Positions 1 through 11,016 of a DNA stretch of 64,000 bases are shown one piece after another. The number at the start of each line of letters is the position of its first letter. Within the stretch, counting starts at the first letter, position 1. The stretch is from Leptobrachium leishanense (taxonomy: Eukaryota; Chordata; Amphibia; Anura; Megophryidae): the NCBI GenBank assembly GCA_009667805.1, contig CM019066.1, positions 6,572,001 to 6,636,000 of the forward strand. The letters run 5' to 3'. The translations under genes were made by a program, and so were the position numbers. The notes below the pieces were generated by a model. The model was not told where the DNA came from. It searched no databases and saw only the letters and a list, made by a program, of their open reading frames with translations.

Positions 1-536
1 TTTTCTTCATAGGCCTTGTTCTTCCTCCTCCAAACATAGCGTTGATCCATGGGCCCAAACAGTTCTAATTTTGTTTCATCAGTCCACAGAACACTATCCC
101 AAAACTTCTGTGGTTTGTCCACATGACTTTTGGCATACTGCAGTCGACTCTTCTTATTCTTTGGAGACAGCAAGGGGGTGCGCCTGGGAGTTCTGGCATG
201 GAGGCCTTCATTACGCAGTGTGCGCCGTATTGTCTGAGCTGAAACTTCAGTACCCACATCTGACAAATCTTTTCTCAGTTCCTCAGCAGTCACACGGGGA
301 CTTTTCTGCACTCTACGCTTCAGGTAGCGCACAGCAGTCGAAGTCAGCATCTTCTTTCTGCCACGACCAGGTAGCGTTTCAACAGTGCCCTTTGCCTTGA
401 ATTTGCGAATGATGCTTCCTATGGTCTCTCTTGGTATGTTTAACATCTTTGCAATCTTCTTATAGCCATTGCCCTTCTTGTGAAGAGTAATCACCTCTTC
501 TCTTGTCTTCCCGGACCATTCTCTTGACTTCACCAT
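1..536 (-). CDS. Tc1-like transposase, N-terminal 178 residues (partial)
   Basis: The enzyme cuts and pastes the transposon by recognising its terminal repeats. Reading from the ATG at 536, the frame is open with no stop or shift to the window edge. The start MVKSREWSGKTREEVI is typical of vertebrate Tc1-like proteins. Residues 1-50 form the first helix-turn-helix, GRGRKK near residue 60 is the AT-hook-like linker, and a second helix-turn-helix with the motif QTIRRTLRNEG follows. W-T-D-E at about 151-154 holds the first catalytic aspartate of the DDE triad. The second and third catalytic residues would be beyond base 1. The open frame suggests a young copy, but the missing half cannot be judged. 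Confidence 0.9.
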   Translation of the reverse strand, partial: MVKSREWSGKTREEVITLHKKGNGYKKIAKMLNIPRETIGSIIRKFKAKGTVETLPGRGRKKMLTSTAVRYLKRRVQKSPRVTAEELRKDLSDVGTEVSAQTIRRTLRNEGLHARTPRRTPLLSPKNKKSRLQYAKSHVDKPQKFWDSVLWTDETKLELFGPMDQRYVWRRKNKAYEE

Positions 537-707
537 GTTTGTAACCACACCAGTAAATGTCTAGAAGGAGCTGAGTATCACAGTCATTTTAAAGCTGCCT
601 AATTGGTGCTTATTATGCTTTATTGCTGCTCCGTGACATCCACAGGTGTTTTCAATACCTGATTGAAAACACTTGAATGAACCTCTGTTCTTCAGAGTGG
701 TAGTCTT

Positions 708-912
708 TAAGGGGTTGAATAATTGTGTCAATGAAGAATTCACAAAAGAAACATTTACTACTGTATTACAAAACCAATTGATGTCATTTTAGTTGCATAT
801 GGTTCTTTAAAAAGTCCTTGTAGGATTTCATTCTGAATACAATTACAAATGTACACTAAATTCCCTAAAACCCTTTACAGCATTGGGGGTTGAATAATTT
901 TGAACACAACTG
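708..912. repeat. Tc1 terminal repeat with two internal transposase-site copies (IR/DR type)
   Basis: The block GGGGTTGAATAATT occurs twice in the same direction, at about 710-725 and 885-900, the outer copy reaching the end of the element. Two binding sites inside each terminal repeat is the IR/DR arrangement known for Sleeping Beauty-like elements. Confidence 0.75.
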
Positions 913-1053
913 TATATAGATTTTCTCTATGAAATAAAGGGATGTTGGAACAGGATGTAATGATTTCATAGATGATAACCCATTGATTTTCACCTGTTGA
1001 AAAACAAGGGGTTAATGAGCTGTGCACGGTCTGTGATTTCTGTTTTGGGATTA

Positions 1054-1315
1054 GAGTTGCCAGGTCGGCCATGTTTTCCTGGACGCAGATTACTATTTCA
1101 TTCAGAGGGAAGCACAGGGAAAAATGCCTCCCTGCAAGATGTATAATTTCATTTGCTGCAACAAGAAAATCAAGGCAGGTCACCTGGGATTCCTTTTTGA
1201 TTTCTCACCAGCTGCATATGCATTCTACATGCTGCAGGGTTTTAAATTTCATGCACTGCCCATCAGCATGAATAAATTATAGGTGTCCAAGAAAACATGG
1301 CCGATCTGGCAGCCC
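1054..1315. mobile_element. Palindromic MITE, TA target ('GGGTTGCCAGATCGGCC' family), copy 1
   Basis: Both ends carry the inverted repeat GRGTTGCCAGRTCGGCCATG and the element sits between TA dinucleotides. It has no coding capacity. Five more copies in the window (near 1646, 2395, 10845, 46045 and 46498) share both ends and the TA target, which points to a mariner-type non-autonomous element. Confidence 0.85.
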
Positions 1316-1528
1316 TATTCTTGATTAAAGTAATATTTTTAATATTTTCTTTCTAAATAGCTAAAATTTTGGCTTACATGAGGCTTACTCACTAAACAAT
1401 TTAGGAAAACTGATTTTAAAGTGACCGGATTCAAATGCACCAAATAAAAAAACAAAAACTGAGAAATAAATAATCTAATAAAACCGCGTCTTCAGGGTTA
1501 ATGGCGTTACGGTAATGCGGCACCTAGA

Positions 1529-1643
1529 TCAGGGGTGAGCAACCTTGGCCATCCAGCTTTTGGAACTATATTTCCCATGAGGCACAACCCAGCTGATTGG
1601 TGGCAGAGCATAATGGGCGATGTAGTTCAAAAACATTTTGGAA
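1529..1643. mobile_element. Fragment of palindromic MITE ('GGTCAGCAACCTTGGCC' family)
   Basis: The left end GGGGTGAGCAACCTTGGCC and the internal part with 'atgtagttc' match the left and middle of the copies at 30837-31905. The right end is missing: sequence passes directly into another MITE at 1646. Confidence 0.6.
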
Positions 1644-1645
1644 TA

Positions 1646-1902
1646 GGGTTGCCAGATCGGCAATGTTTTCCTGGACACAATTTATTCATGCAGATGGGCA
1701 GTGCATGAAAAATCCCACCCAGGAACATTTGGAATCCATAAGCTGCAGTTAAGAAATCAAAATGGAGTCCCAGGTGACCTGCTTTGATTTCCTTCCTGCA
1801 ACTAATGTATTATACATGTTGCAGGGCAGCACTTTTCCCTGTGCTCAACTCTGCATGAAATGTTAACATGTGTCCTGAAAAACAACTTGATCTGACAAGC
1901 TT
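1646..1902. mobile_element. TA-target MITE, copy 2 (right end decayed)
   Basis: The left end GGGTTGCCAGATCGGCAATG follows a TA. The internal 'gggcagtgcatgaaaa' and 'gcagggcagcactttt' blocks are shared with the other copies. The right end is degenerate (tctgacaagc). Confidence 0.75.
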
Positions 1903-2040
1903 GTTGCTGACCCCAATCCAGATGATCAGGTGCTGCCTTGGTCCTATTAGATGTGCCATTGGCAGGCTGTCCTGTTTCAGATCGGTCATGCTCAGGGCAT
2001 TCGCAACAGTGTAACCGTCTGCCTGCGAGATCTGTAAACT

Positions 2041-2327
2041 AAGGCCCCGTTCACACTTTTCCGTCCGATTTTCATATTCGCGACGTTGCGCGATAATGTC
2101 ATGCGATGTCACTGTTTTGCAAAGCACCACCAATGCAAAAATCGCAAAAAAAGGGTCATGTACCAGCGACATGCTACCGCGACGCGCGGCAAGATGTAAA
2201 CAGCTCCATTGAAATGCATTGGAGAAGCTACATAGCGCGACGTCGCACAGATTTTGCTGCGACGTTGTGGAAAAATCCGCGCGATTAAAAAAAAAAAAAA
2301 AAAAAACCCCAGTGTGAACGGGGCCTT
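2041..2327. mobile_element. Palindromic MITE with AAGGCCCCGTTCACAC ends
   Basis: The left end AAGGCCCCGTTCACAC is matched by GTGTGAACGGGGCCTT on the right. The interior is rich in CG dinucleotides and ends in a run of about 23 A. A related element is at 36637-37060. Confidence 0.8.
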
Positions 2328-2394
2328 AGTCCTGAAACGTGAGACAGAGCCTACGTGTGCTCCAAGTTATCAACACCTCACCATGTGATCTCTA

Positions 2395-2642
2395 GGGTTG
2401 CCACATCGGCCATGTTTTCCAGGACACACATTACCATTTCAAGACATGGAAAGGTGCTGCCTTGCAACATGTATAATTCATATGCTACAGGAAAGCAATC
2501 AAGGCAGGTCACCTGGGATTCCTTTTTTATTTCCTACGTGCAGTATATGGATTCTACATGCTGCGGGGTGGCATTTTTCATGCACTGCCCATCAGCATGA
2601 ATAAATGATGTGTCCTGGAAAACATGGACAATCTGGCAACCC
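2395..2642. mobile_element. TA-target MITE, copy 3
   Basis: The element begins GGGTTGCCACATCGGCC after TA and ends GGCAACCC before TA. It is the best-preserved short copy of the family at this end of the window. Confidence 0.85.
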
Positions 2643-2974
2643 TAGATCTATCGTGTTTCTGAATACTAGGGATGAGCTGATCGGTTCGGAGTTCGATTAG
2701 AACATCGCCTGTTCGTTTGTTCATGAACTACGAACATTTCCGCGTGTTCGCCGCATGTTTGCCCACAATGGACCACAATGCACTTTTCCACTGGCCTGAA
2801 GCTTGTAATTGGCTACAGCCTTGCACCTGACCACAGGTCAGGTGCAAGACAGGTTCAAGACTATGGGCAAATTTTGCCCAATCATGGGCTCACAGAGCTA
2901 AGTCTCGCAGCACACAATATAAGGCTTCACACAGCGCTTCAGCACGTGTTTTTTGAGAGGAGATTGTTGCGTTA

Positions 2975-3560
2975 GTGTGTGTTCTCACTGCCAGTCTGCC
3001 ACCAGCGATTTGGGGGGGGGCGGTCTCATTTCTACAAAATATCTGGGAATTGTGGTAATCTTTGTGTTCTCACTGCCACCAGCAAGTTTGGGGGTCAATC
3101 ATTTATACAAAATATCTGGGAATGGTTGTAATCTTTGTGTTCTCGCTGCCACCAACTATTTTGGGGGTCGGTCATTTATACAAAATATTTGGGAATTGTT
3201 GTAATCTTTGTGTTCTCACTGCCACCCATCAGGGGGTCTCACTGATTTATAGGAGGTTTCTGGGAATTGTAATCTGTGTCTTCTCACTGCCAGCTATCAG
3301 GGGGTCCCATATATTTCTAGCAGATTTCTGCGAATTGTAATTTGTGTCTTGTCACTGTTGCCAGCTATCAGGGGGTCCTATCAGGGGGTCTGACTGACCT
3401 GTAGGTGGTTTTTGGGAATTGTAATTTGTGTCTTGTCACTGCCACCCATCAGGGGGTCTCACTGATTTATAGGAGGTTTCTGGGAATTGTAATCTGTGTC
3501 TTGTCACTGGCTGCCAGCTATCAGGGTGTCTCACTGAGTTATACCAGAGTTCTGGAAATC
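2975..3560. repeat. Imperfect tandem repeats in the hAT 5' region
   Basis: A block containing 'ctgggaattgtaatc', 'tgtgtcttctcactgcca' and 'cagggggtctcactgattta' recurs about seven times with unit lengths of roughly 60-85 bp. The region lies upstream of the coding part and may carry promoter or transposase sites; that is inference. Confidence 0.75.
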
Positions 3561-3621
3561 TTTAATCTTTATACCAGAGTTGAATCAGAGTTCTGTATAT
3601 CGTTAATCTATATCACTCACC

Positions 3622-3960
3622 ATGTCAGAAAGACCAAAAAGGACAGGCAGACGCTCCGAGGCACAGATAAGAGGGCAAGCAGCCTCTGTGTCGGGAGGCT
3701 GTGCCGCTGGTCGTCGTGGACGTGGTGCATCCTCTGCAGGGGCACGCTTGTCCTTTCTAACTGGTGCTGGCCGTCTTAAGCAGCCGCAACATACAGAGGA
3801 TTTGGTGGATTGGCTAACCAGGCCATCCTCATCCTCCGAGTCCTCTGCCAGCCAGGCTTGTAGTGCTTTACAGTCCACCTCAGCTGCCAAAGCATCTAAT
3901 GCAGCCTCCATGTCCACAGCTACTCCTGCTGTAGGCCATCAGCTTAAGTTTTACCAGTGA
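3622..3960 (+). CDS. Possible N-terminal reading frame of the hAT element
   Basis: This is a 112-residue open frame with a basic, Arg/Gly-rich start (MSERPKRTGRRSEAQ), the stretch EDLVDWLTRPSSSSESS, and a Ser/Ala-rich tail. It sits between the element's 5' repeats and the BED-finger frame, so it could be a first exon spliced to the frame that opens near 5000. I could not find a convincing donor site. It could also be a chance frame in a CG-rich leader. Confidence 0.4.
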   Translation: MSERPKRTGRRSEAQIRGQAASVSGGCAAGRRGRGASSAGARLSFLTGAGRLKQPQHTEDLVDWLTRPSSSSESSASQACSALQSTSAAKASNAASMSTATPAVGHQLKFYQ

Positions 3961-4999
3961 TGCAGCATGGCTGTGGTTTCTCCTGCAGTGCAGTGCGCCT
4001 GAGAGACAGAATGCGGTGTTTAGAGCTTGTCACGTGACATGCGCGGCACTGCTCTGATGACGTAGGCAAGCGCGCGCCTTTAAATGAATCCCAGGGAACC
4101 ATGAGGCTGCTGAGGAGTTAGACCTGGCTTGATTTCATACAGGAAACTCTGTGCCCCCCCGGTGTGTATTATGGAGGTTCCCCTCCCGCCCATCCCTCCT
4201 CACAGGGACATGTTGCTGCCCCCATAAAGCACTGCCAGCTCCTCTGTCCTGGTTGAGGGAAGGCCTGGACAGACACCATATCCCAGAGTCCTGAGGGAGC
4301 TGCCGATTGAGGGCTGCATGGGCCCAGATTGAAGACAATCTGCAGCTCCCTTACAGCCCGCACAGCATGATGGGAGCTGTAGTTAGTTGTTAATAGCTGG
4401 GGGATCTGCTTTTCACTGGCCTGGCAAGGCCTGGGTGACTTTGCTAAAATAAATAAATCAAATTTTTACCTTTCTAAACTGAGGGGGGTTAGTATGGAGC
4501 TCCCAGGGTTTGATGGGGGAATTACAGAAATGACTGGGACGCCGCATGTTTTAATGCCTCTTTATGGCTTTTACCCCCCCCCAGTGTTCCCTGAATTATT
4601 AAATCATGGTGAAAAAACAAGCTTTTTCCTAATTTCTTTCATACCTTCAGTGAGGCGTTTCCTATTTAAAAGGAACACCCTATGAAATATAGTCGACGGT
4701 AATTCTGTGCCCTCCGGAGTCATTAATCCTCTGCTTCTCCCCGTTACTGGCTGTGTTATGTGTGTGTGTGTGTGACTGTGGAAGTATGTAAGTGTGTATG
4801 TGGAAGTGTGTGTGTGTGACGGTATGTGGATGTGTGGGACAGTAGGCCGTGATATGTGGCGCTCTGTGATATGCTCATACACACCATGCTTTTTTGGGGG
4901 TGGGGGGACAGCAATTCATCCATCGCTCCAGGCAGCACAGTGGCTTGGGCCGGCCCTGCGTAGCCTCACTATCACAAACGGAGGAGTCAGCTGAATTGT
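3961..4999. other. Non-coding interval inside the hAT element
   Basis: No frame in this stretch resembles a protein. It holds a TG-rich microsatellite at about 4751-4830. It may be an intron between 3622-3960 and the main transposase part. Confidence 0.5.
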
Positions 5000-7751
5000 T
5001 TGACTAAAATGACAGTGTCATGCTGCCTGAGGATGCGCAGCAAGTGCTCTGATTCAATCTCTGAGGTTGAGGAAGGAGGTATAATCAACCTAGAAGAAGG
5101 GGGTGCCAGTGATGACACACAAATAACTGGCACTCATGTTGCCCCAGCAGCTGCAGCATACTGCCAAGTTGACTCCAGTGACGAGGAGATAGGGGGTGAT
5201 GACAATGATGATGAGGTCACTGACTCCACCTGGGTGCCTGATCGAACAGAGGAGTCAAGTGAGGAGGAGGCACTACAAACAAGAGGCACAACGTCCTCTA
5301 GGACCAACCGTAGCACTAGCCAGTCCAAGGCATCAGATGTCAGAGCTGCTCAGGTGCAGAGCACTGTTGTCTCAAAGCACACATCCAGGAACTCTGCTGT
5401 CTGGGAGTTCTTTAAGAAATGTGCAGCAGACCGCACCGTTGCTATTTGTAATCTGTGTCAGATGAGGCTCAAGCGTGGGAAAGACACCGGACGCTTGGGT
5501 ACCACGTGATTGAAGTGACATGTGCCAACGGGATGTGTGGCAGGTGGTCATAACACTTTGCATAGGTCCTCCTCCTCCTCATCTGTCTCTACCCCCACTA
5601 TATGTCCTGCCATGTCATTGCCTGCTACAACCTCCACTGACAGGGATGATGCTACAGTAATGAATGTACCAGGTCCTTCCTCACAATGTGACATCATCCC
5701 ATCAGCTGAAGATTTACGCAGTCAGATTACGTTGCCCCAGCTGCTGCAGCGTAAGAAAAAATATAGTCCCAACCATCCCCAAGCACAGCGTCTAAATGCC
5801 AGTTTAGCAAAATTACTCGCATTGCAGCTGCTGCCTTTCCAGCTGGTGGACTCTGCTCCCTTCTGTGAATTTGCTGAATGTGCTGTACCACAGTGGCAGG
5901 TTCCAAAACGCCATTACTTTTCAAGCAAGGCCATTCCAGCACTATACTAGCACGTGGAAGACAATGTTATCGAGTCATTGGGAAAGGCAGTCAGCAGCAA
6001 GGTGCATGTGACTTTAGACACGTGGTCCAGCAAGCATGGACAGGGTCGTTACATTTCCTTCACGGCACACTGGGTATCTCTGATTGCAGCTGGGAGGGAT
6101 CCAAGATGGGGCTCTGCGCTGGAGCTTGTTCATCCACCATGTCTCCAGAAAGCTGCTTGTATGAGGTCTGTCTGCTCCACAACCACCTCTCCCCCTTCCT
6201 CCTCCTCATCCTCCTCCTCCTTCTGTGTCTCTGGTGAAGTGGCAGTTAAACCGACGTCTGACAGGGTCTACGCAATGGCTCAAGCAAAAAGAAGCCAAAC
6301 TGTGCTTGAGCTGGTTTGTTTAGGGGACAGGAGCCACACCGGGCCAGAAATTCTGTCAGCTCTGCAGGGCCAGGTGCAGAGATGGTTAACACCGCACCAG
6401 CTTCAGCTGGGAATGATCGTCTGTGATAATGGCAGCAACCTTCTCTCCGCCCTAAGCCTGGGTAAATTGACGCATGTACCATGCCTAGCACACGTCCTAA
6501 ATCTAGTGGTACAGCATTTCCTAACCAAGTACCCAGGGCTGGCAGAGCTTCTCAGCCAGGCCAGAAAAGTCTGCAGCCACTTCAGATGGTCATTCCTAGC
6601 AAGCGTTCGCCTGGCAGAAATTCAAAGAGAATTCCACCTTCCCACAAACCATCTGATCTGTGACATGCCCACCAGGTGGAACTCGACATTAGCAATGCTG
6701 CAGCATCTGCACAAGCAGCAGAGGGCCATCAACGAGTACCTGTGTGAGTATGGCACAAGGAAAGGTTCAGGTCAACTTGGTTTTTTCCCCCCCGCAGTGG
6801 CTGATGATCAAGGATGCATGCACTGTACTTTCACCATTTGAGGAGGCAACGAGGATGGAGAGCAGGGACAGTGCATGCATCAGTGACACAATTCCTTTAG
6901 TGTTCCTGCTGGAGAACACTCTGCAGGGAATTATAGATGTGGCTCTAGAGGCAGAGCAGCGGGAGGAAGAGGAGGCTTTTCCTAGCTCTCAAGGTCCCAG
7001 TCTTTCCGCAGACAGCATTCCAGCGGGTCCTCCTCAGATCAGACAGGAGGAGGATGAGCAAATGCCACCTCCAACCTACGCTGCATGGGCTCCCTTATAA
7101 TGCAAAGCCTGCTAAAGGACCCCAGGATTCATGCTATCAAGGAGAGGGATTATTGCTGGTTGGCAACCCTTATTGATCCACGATACAAGGGTAAAGTTGC
7201 AGAGCTCATCCTGCCCACACAGAGGGAGCACAGGATGCAAAAACTTGAGGATGCTCTAAAGCGACACTTGTGTAACACCTTTCCAGGCACTGGTAGGTTA
7301 CCAAGTGATGACACAGGTGCTTCTGAGGCTGCGGATGATCAGAGGAATAGTGGTGAAGGCCAGGGCTGCTTGACTGATGCATTTTTAATTATTTTTACTC
7401 CACGACGCCCAGGGACGTCAAATGTAGGCACCCATTGCCAGCGTCTTCACCATATGGTGCAGGACTACCTAGGGTCAAGGGCAGACCTGGATACCTTTCC
7501 AGCAGATGATCCACTGGCTTACTGGGTGTTGAGATTGAATCACTGGCCAGAACTTAGTCAATATGCTATGCAGCTACTAGGTTGCCCTTCATCCAGCATG
7601 CTTTCTGAAAGGACGTTCAGTGCCGCTGGAGGTTTTGTCAGACAAAAGAGTGCGTCTGTCCACCGACTTTGTAGACTGGCTGACATTTATAAAAATTAAT
7701 CAGTCCTGGATCAGCAGTTATCAATCCCCTGATGCTGACGTAATGGAATAG
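5000..7751 (+). pseudogene. hAT transposase with BED zinc finger, decayed
   Basis: This encodes the transposase of the surrounding hAT element. An acidic N-terminal stretch (residues 15-100) leads into a BED finger, with SAVWEFFKKC and CNLC near 5395-5470. Then come the catalytic core motifs: LDTWSS (first aspartate, near 6018), CDNGSN (near 6423), CLAHVLNLVV (near 6484) and RWNSTL. The C-terminal dimerisation domain has PLAYW and SERTFSAAGG (near 7514-7635). The first part stays in one frame from 5000 to about 6790 but has stops at 5507 (TGA), 5516 (TGA) and 5948 (TAG). Two of these look like CGA-to-TGA or CAG-to-TAG changes. Frame changes follow at the T6C7 tract near 6781-6793, near 7090, and near 7640. 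The natural C-terminus (KINQSW...) ends at the TAG at 7749-7751. Confidence 0.9.
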
Positions 7752-7786
7752 ATCGGGGATGTCTTCTGCATTCACAAAACCTCCAG

Positions 7787-8205
7787 CACTGAACTCTTCC
7801 ACAATACCACAAAAGAGTTACAGTGTGAATGCACTTGCTGCCATGAAAGGCACAATATTTGGCTGTGCTGATGCCTGTGCCACATCTATATCATTTTAAT
7901 TTTTTGAACCGCAGGGTCCAACCCTGCACTCTTCCACAATACCACAGAGGGGTTACTGTATGAATGCACTTGCTGGCCTGGCACCAAAAGCACAATATCT
8001 GGGTGCACTGACACCCATTACCAGATTCATATCTTTTAATATAGGACCACATGGTCCACCCCTGCATTCTTCCACAATACCACAGAGGGGTTACTGTATG
8101 ATAGTACTTGCAGGCCTGGCACCAAAAGCACAATATTTGGGTGCACTGCCACTGACGCCTGTATCAGATTCATATCCTCAGAGGGGTTACTGTGTGACGG
8201 CACTG
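7787..8205. repeat. Tandem repeat in the hAT 3' region (about 140-bp unit)
   Basis: The blocks 'cttccacaataccacagagg', 'ggttactgtatga' and 'cctggcaccaaaagcaca' recur about three to four times, with units of roughly 130-145 bp and internal length changes. Confidence 0.8.
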
Positions 8206-8469
8206 TTGCCGACGCTAAAGGACCAATTTTAAAGCACCTATTGTTACTTTCATCCAAAGCCTGCATAGGTTTCACAATAATTTAGCCAAAAAATCACTAA
8301 ACTTTTTCTACGTGTCCGAAAATGTCTCCTCTTTTCATACGGACTGCCGCCCCAAGCAGTTGTTTATGGATAGATTAAAGAAAAGCATTTACCGTCATTT
8401 GAAAGGACATTTTTTTGTTTTTAAGTGTTTCTATACATCCTAGAAATCCGCCACTTCACAGGCAGGTTA

Positions 8470-8998
8470 TGGGGACCTCCTAGGCACGATATTTGAAGGA
8501 ATTTTTCGTTTTTATTTTTAACCCTTATTTCATGGAAAACTCACTGTCCCTTTAAAAACGTTTTTTTTAAACATTTTGTCCTTGTTTCCTGTCCCCCAGG
8601 GCACTACCCGGACCGCCATACACCTTTTATGGCAAATATCTAGCATATATGCCCTCTTGGAGGGCACTCCAAAAATCGAATTTTCAGCCCCATTGACTGG
8701 CATTGAGTTCGAGTTCGAATTCGAACATTTGGAAAGTTCGAGTTCGAATTCGAACATTTGGAAAGTTCGAGTTCGAATGCAAACCGAACTCAGGGGCGTT
8801 CGGCTCATCCCTAATGGGGACCTGATATTTGAAGGAATTTTTTGTTTTTATTTTTAAACCTTATTTTATGGAAAAGTCGAACTTTTGAGTCCAATTGACT
8901 TGCATTTAGTTCAGTTCGTGTTCGCGTTCGAACTCGAACTTTTGAAATTGTTCGAGTTCGAATGCGAACCGAACACGGGGGTGTTCGGCTCATCCCTA
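8470..8998. repeat. Duplicated right terminus of the hAT element
   Basis: The terminal motif GTTCGGCTCATCCCTA occurs twice, ending at 8813 and at 8998. Each is preceded by 'atatttgaaggaattttt' and GTTCGAGTTCGAA repeats. The second copy lacks about 140 bp of the first. Only the outer one is next to the target duplication. Confidence 0.85.
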
Positions 8999-9168
8999 CT
9001 GAATACTAGATTCCTGCCTCTGTGTTCAGTCCGTTCCTTCACCGACCTCCATGTCCAACCCTTTTCATACACTGTCCAACCTTCCTAACCAGCTTTGTTC
9101 CTGTACGCCACTCTGGACATTACTTGGCTATTACTTTCCTCCAGCTCCTCAGTTTCTCGTCACTTTTA

Positions 9169-9615
9169 GGCTGGGGTCAGATGAGCGTAGTGTTCACGTC
9201 CGTGATTGCGCCTAAAAGTACGTCCGTGATAGCATGACAGAAAGCCCATTGGAGCCCGACACACGAAGTACGTCCGCACTGAACTGGGGACGCACAACGG
9301 CCGTGGCCCACGGACGCAAGGCAGGCAAGAACATACAACCCCTAGAACGGCCGCACAAAGTGCGCTGCGTCTGCAACGTCCGCATAGCTTTGTGTGTGAG
9401 TGATGGAACGTGGTCAGACGGACTGCATTTATACGTCCAGCATTTTTCACGAACAAAATGGTTTTGCTTTTTATTTTATTTTCCCGCCTACATCCGTCAA
9501 AATATACATCAGTGAATAAACGGACTGTGTGGCCACTACTGCGTCTTCCGTACTAACGTACGTCCGTGTGCAAGGACGTACAGTCCGTAGAAATCACACT
9601 CGTCTGACCCTAGCC
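9169..9615. mobile_element. Harbinger-type MITE, family A, copy 1
   Basis: The ends GGCTGGGGTCAGATGAGCG and CTCGTCTGACCCTAGCC are inverted repeats, bounded by TTA on both sides (9166-9168 and 9616-9618). A 3-bp TTA-type target is characteristic of PIF/Harbinger elements. The ends match those of the autonomous copy at 23391-26495. Confidence 0.88.
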
Positions 9616-9618
9616 TTA

Positions 9619-10045
9619 GGCTGGGGTCAGACGAGCGCAGTGTTCACGTCCGTGTTGTCGCACATTTTAACGTCCGTGGTAGCATACAATTATGATCAAT
9701 AGAGACCCACGCACGAAGTACGTCCACACAGAAATGCAGACACACAACAGACGCGGCAAACGGACGCAATTTAGGCAAGAACGTAAAACCGCTAGAACGG
9801 ACGTGTGGACTGCGCCACGTCCGCAACAACCGCATAGCTTTGTGTGTGAGTGATGGAACGTAGTCAGACGGACTGCATTTATACGTCCAACATTTTCGAC
9901 AAACAAAATGTTTTTTCATATTAATTTTATTTCCCTCTTACATCCGTCAAAAATAACGTCAGTCACGAAAACGGACTGTGTGGCCACTACCTTGTCCTCA
10001 GTCAGAAAGTACGTCTGCACAGAATGCACTCGTCTGACCCTAGCC
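9619..10045. mobile_element. Harbinger-type MITE, family A, copy 2
   Basis: This copy starts at the same TTA that ends copy 1, so the two are directly abutted in the same orientation. The right flank is TCA rather than TTA. Confidence 0.88.
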
Positions 10046-10087
10046 TCAGTTGCCAGATATACAGTGTTTATCACCTGAAATTTGAAG

Positions 10088-10646
10088 TGTTATTCAAAGA
10101 GCTGAACTTCCCACCAAATTACACCGAACGGTGAATTTCCCCATACAGTGCAATTTTGTGGCAATTCGCCAAATATTGGTGAATTGCAGTGCAATTCTGC
10201 AGCAGTGAAATCCCCCATAGAGAAGGAATGGTTAATCTACTCCGTGAACCCCGAACAGCAGAGAAAAGTTGGTGAAATGCCTAGATTTTCAGAGGTTTCA
10301 TTCGACCGCTTTAAACAGGTCAAATACCATAGGATTCAATGTTAAAAAAAATGTTTTTATTCTTCTTTTCATTTGTTGCAAAAAAGTCTCTTTAGTAATT
10401 TTTTTAGGCATTTTTTTCTGGTATTTTTCCCAGCGACATTTTTGATTCCCTTTTTTTAAAAAAAAGAAATAATTCTGTAACAGACCTTTTTATTATTATA
10501 CATAGGATCTTATATATTATTTCCATACATTATTTTTCGTTTAAAATGTCTTTTAAAAAGTTGCCTTTGTTTTGTTATATATATCCCTGGTCAGCGGCTG
10601 GTTGTTGTTTTTTGTCGGAAATTTCAGCGCTCTTTGAATAACCCCT
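10088..10646. mobile_element. Repeat with GTTATTCAAAGAGC ends (family F), copy 1
   Basis: The left end GTTATTCAAAGAGC is the reverse complement of GCTCTTTGAATAAC on the right. Internal landmarks are 'ccataggattcaatgt' and 'ttctgtaacagacctttt'. No coding frame is visible. Ten other whole or partial copies occur in the window. Confidence 0.75.
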
Positions 10647-11016
10647 TTGATTTTGCTTTGTAATAAATTACTCCATGTATGTTATTCTGTATTATTCCAT
10701 GTCTCACACTGCATTAGACCACCTTCCTTAGACGAAACATGACAGTGACACAAACACCGAAACGTTAAATAAAAATCTTAAACTTTTTTTTTCCAGCTTG
10801 GGAATTTGTCATTTTCCAGCGTTATGTAACATTGGTTATGACTAGGGCTGCCAGATCAGCCATGTTTTCCTGGACACGTATAATTTATTCCTCTTGATGG
10901 GCAGTGCATGAAAAGTGCCACCATGCAGTATGTTAAATCCATATTCTGCAGGTAAGAAAGCAAAAAGGAATTCAAGGTGACCTGCCTTGCTTTCCTTGCA
11001 GGAGCAGGTGAATTAT

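Larger units (their letters stand above)
1..912 (-). mobile_element. Tc1-like DNA transposon, 5' half, running off the window edge
   Basis: The right boundary is sharp: the terminal inverted repeat reads CAGTTGTGTTCAAAATTATT on the minus strand and ends at 912, followed by TA, the usual Tc1/mariner target. Transposase starts at 536 on the minus strand and continues past base 1. The stretch 537-707 between the start codon and the terminal repeats is non-coding. The other end lies outside the window. Confidence 0.92.
2667..8998 (+). mobile_element. hAT DNA transposon, 6.3 kb, degenerate
   Basis: The ends TAGGGATGAGC and GCTCATCCCTA are inverted repeats. They are flanked by the identical 8-bp sequence CTGAATAC at 2659-2666 and 8999-9006, the target duplication length of hAT elements. 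Inside are a BED-finger and hAT transposase remnant on the plus strand, two internal tandem-repeat zones, and a duplicated right terminus. Frameshifts and stops make this copy unable to encode its own transposase. Confidence 0.93.

Noticed and set aside
2298..2320. Poly-A tail of a retroposed sequence
   Set aside because: The A run lies inside the inverted repeats of a MITE and has no duplication around it.
10720..10775. Possible hammerhead-like 'ccgaaacgtt' segment
   Set aside because: No acceptable CUGANGA core or stem II could be aligned; it may be a decayed relative but cannot be supported.
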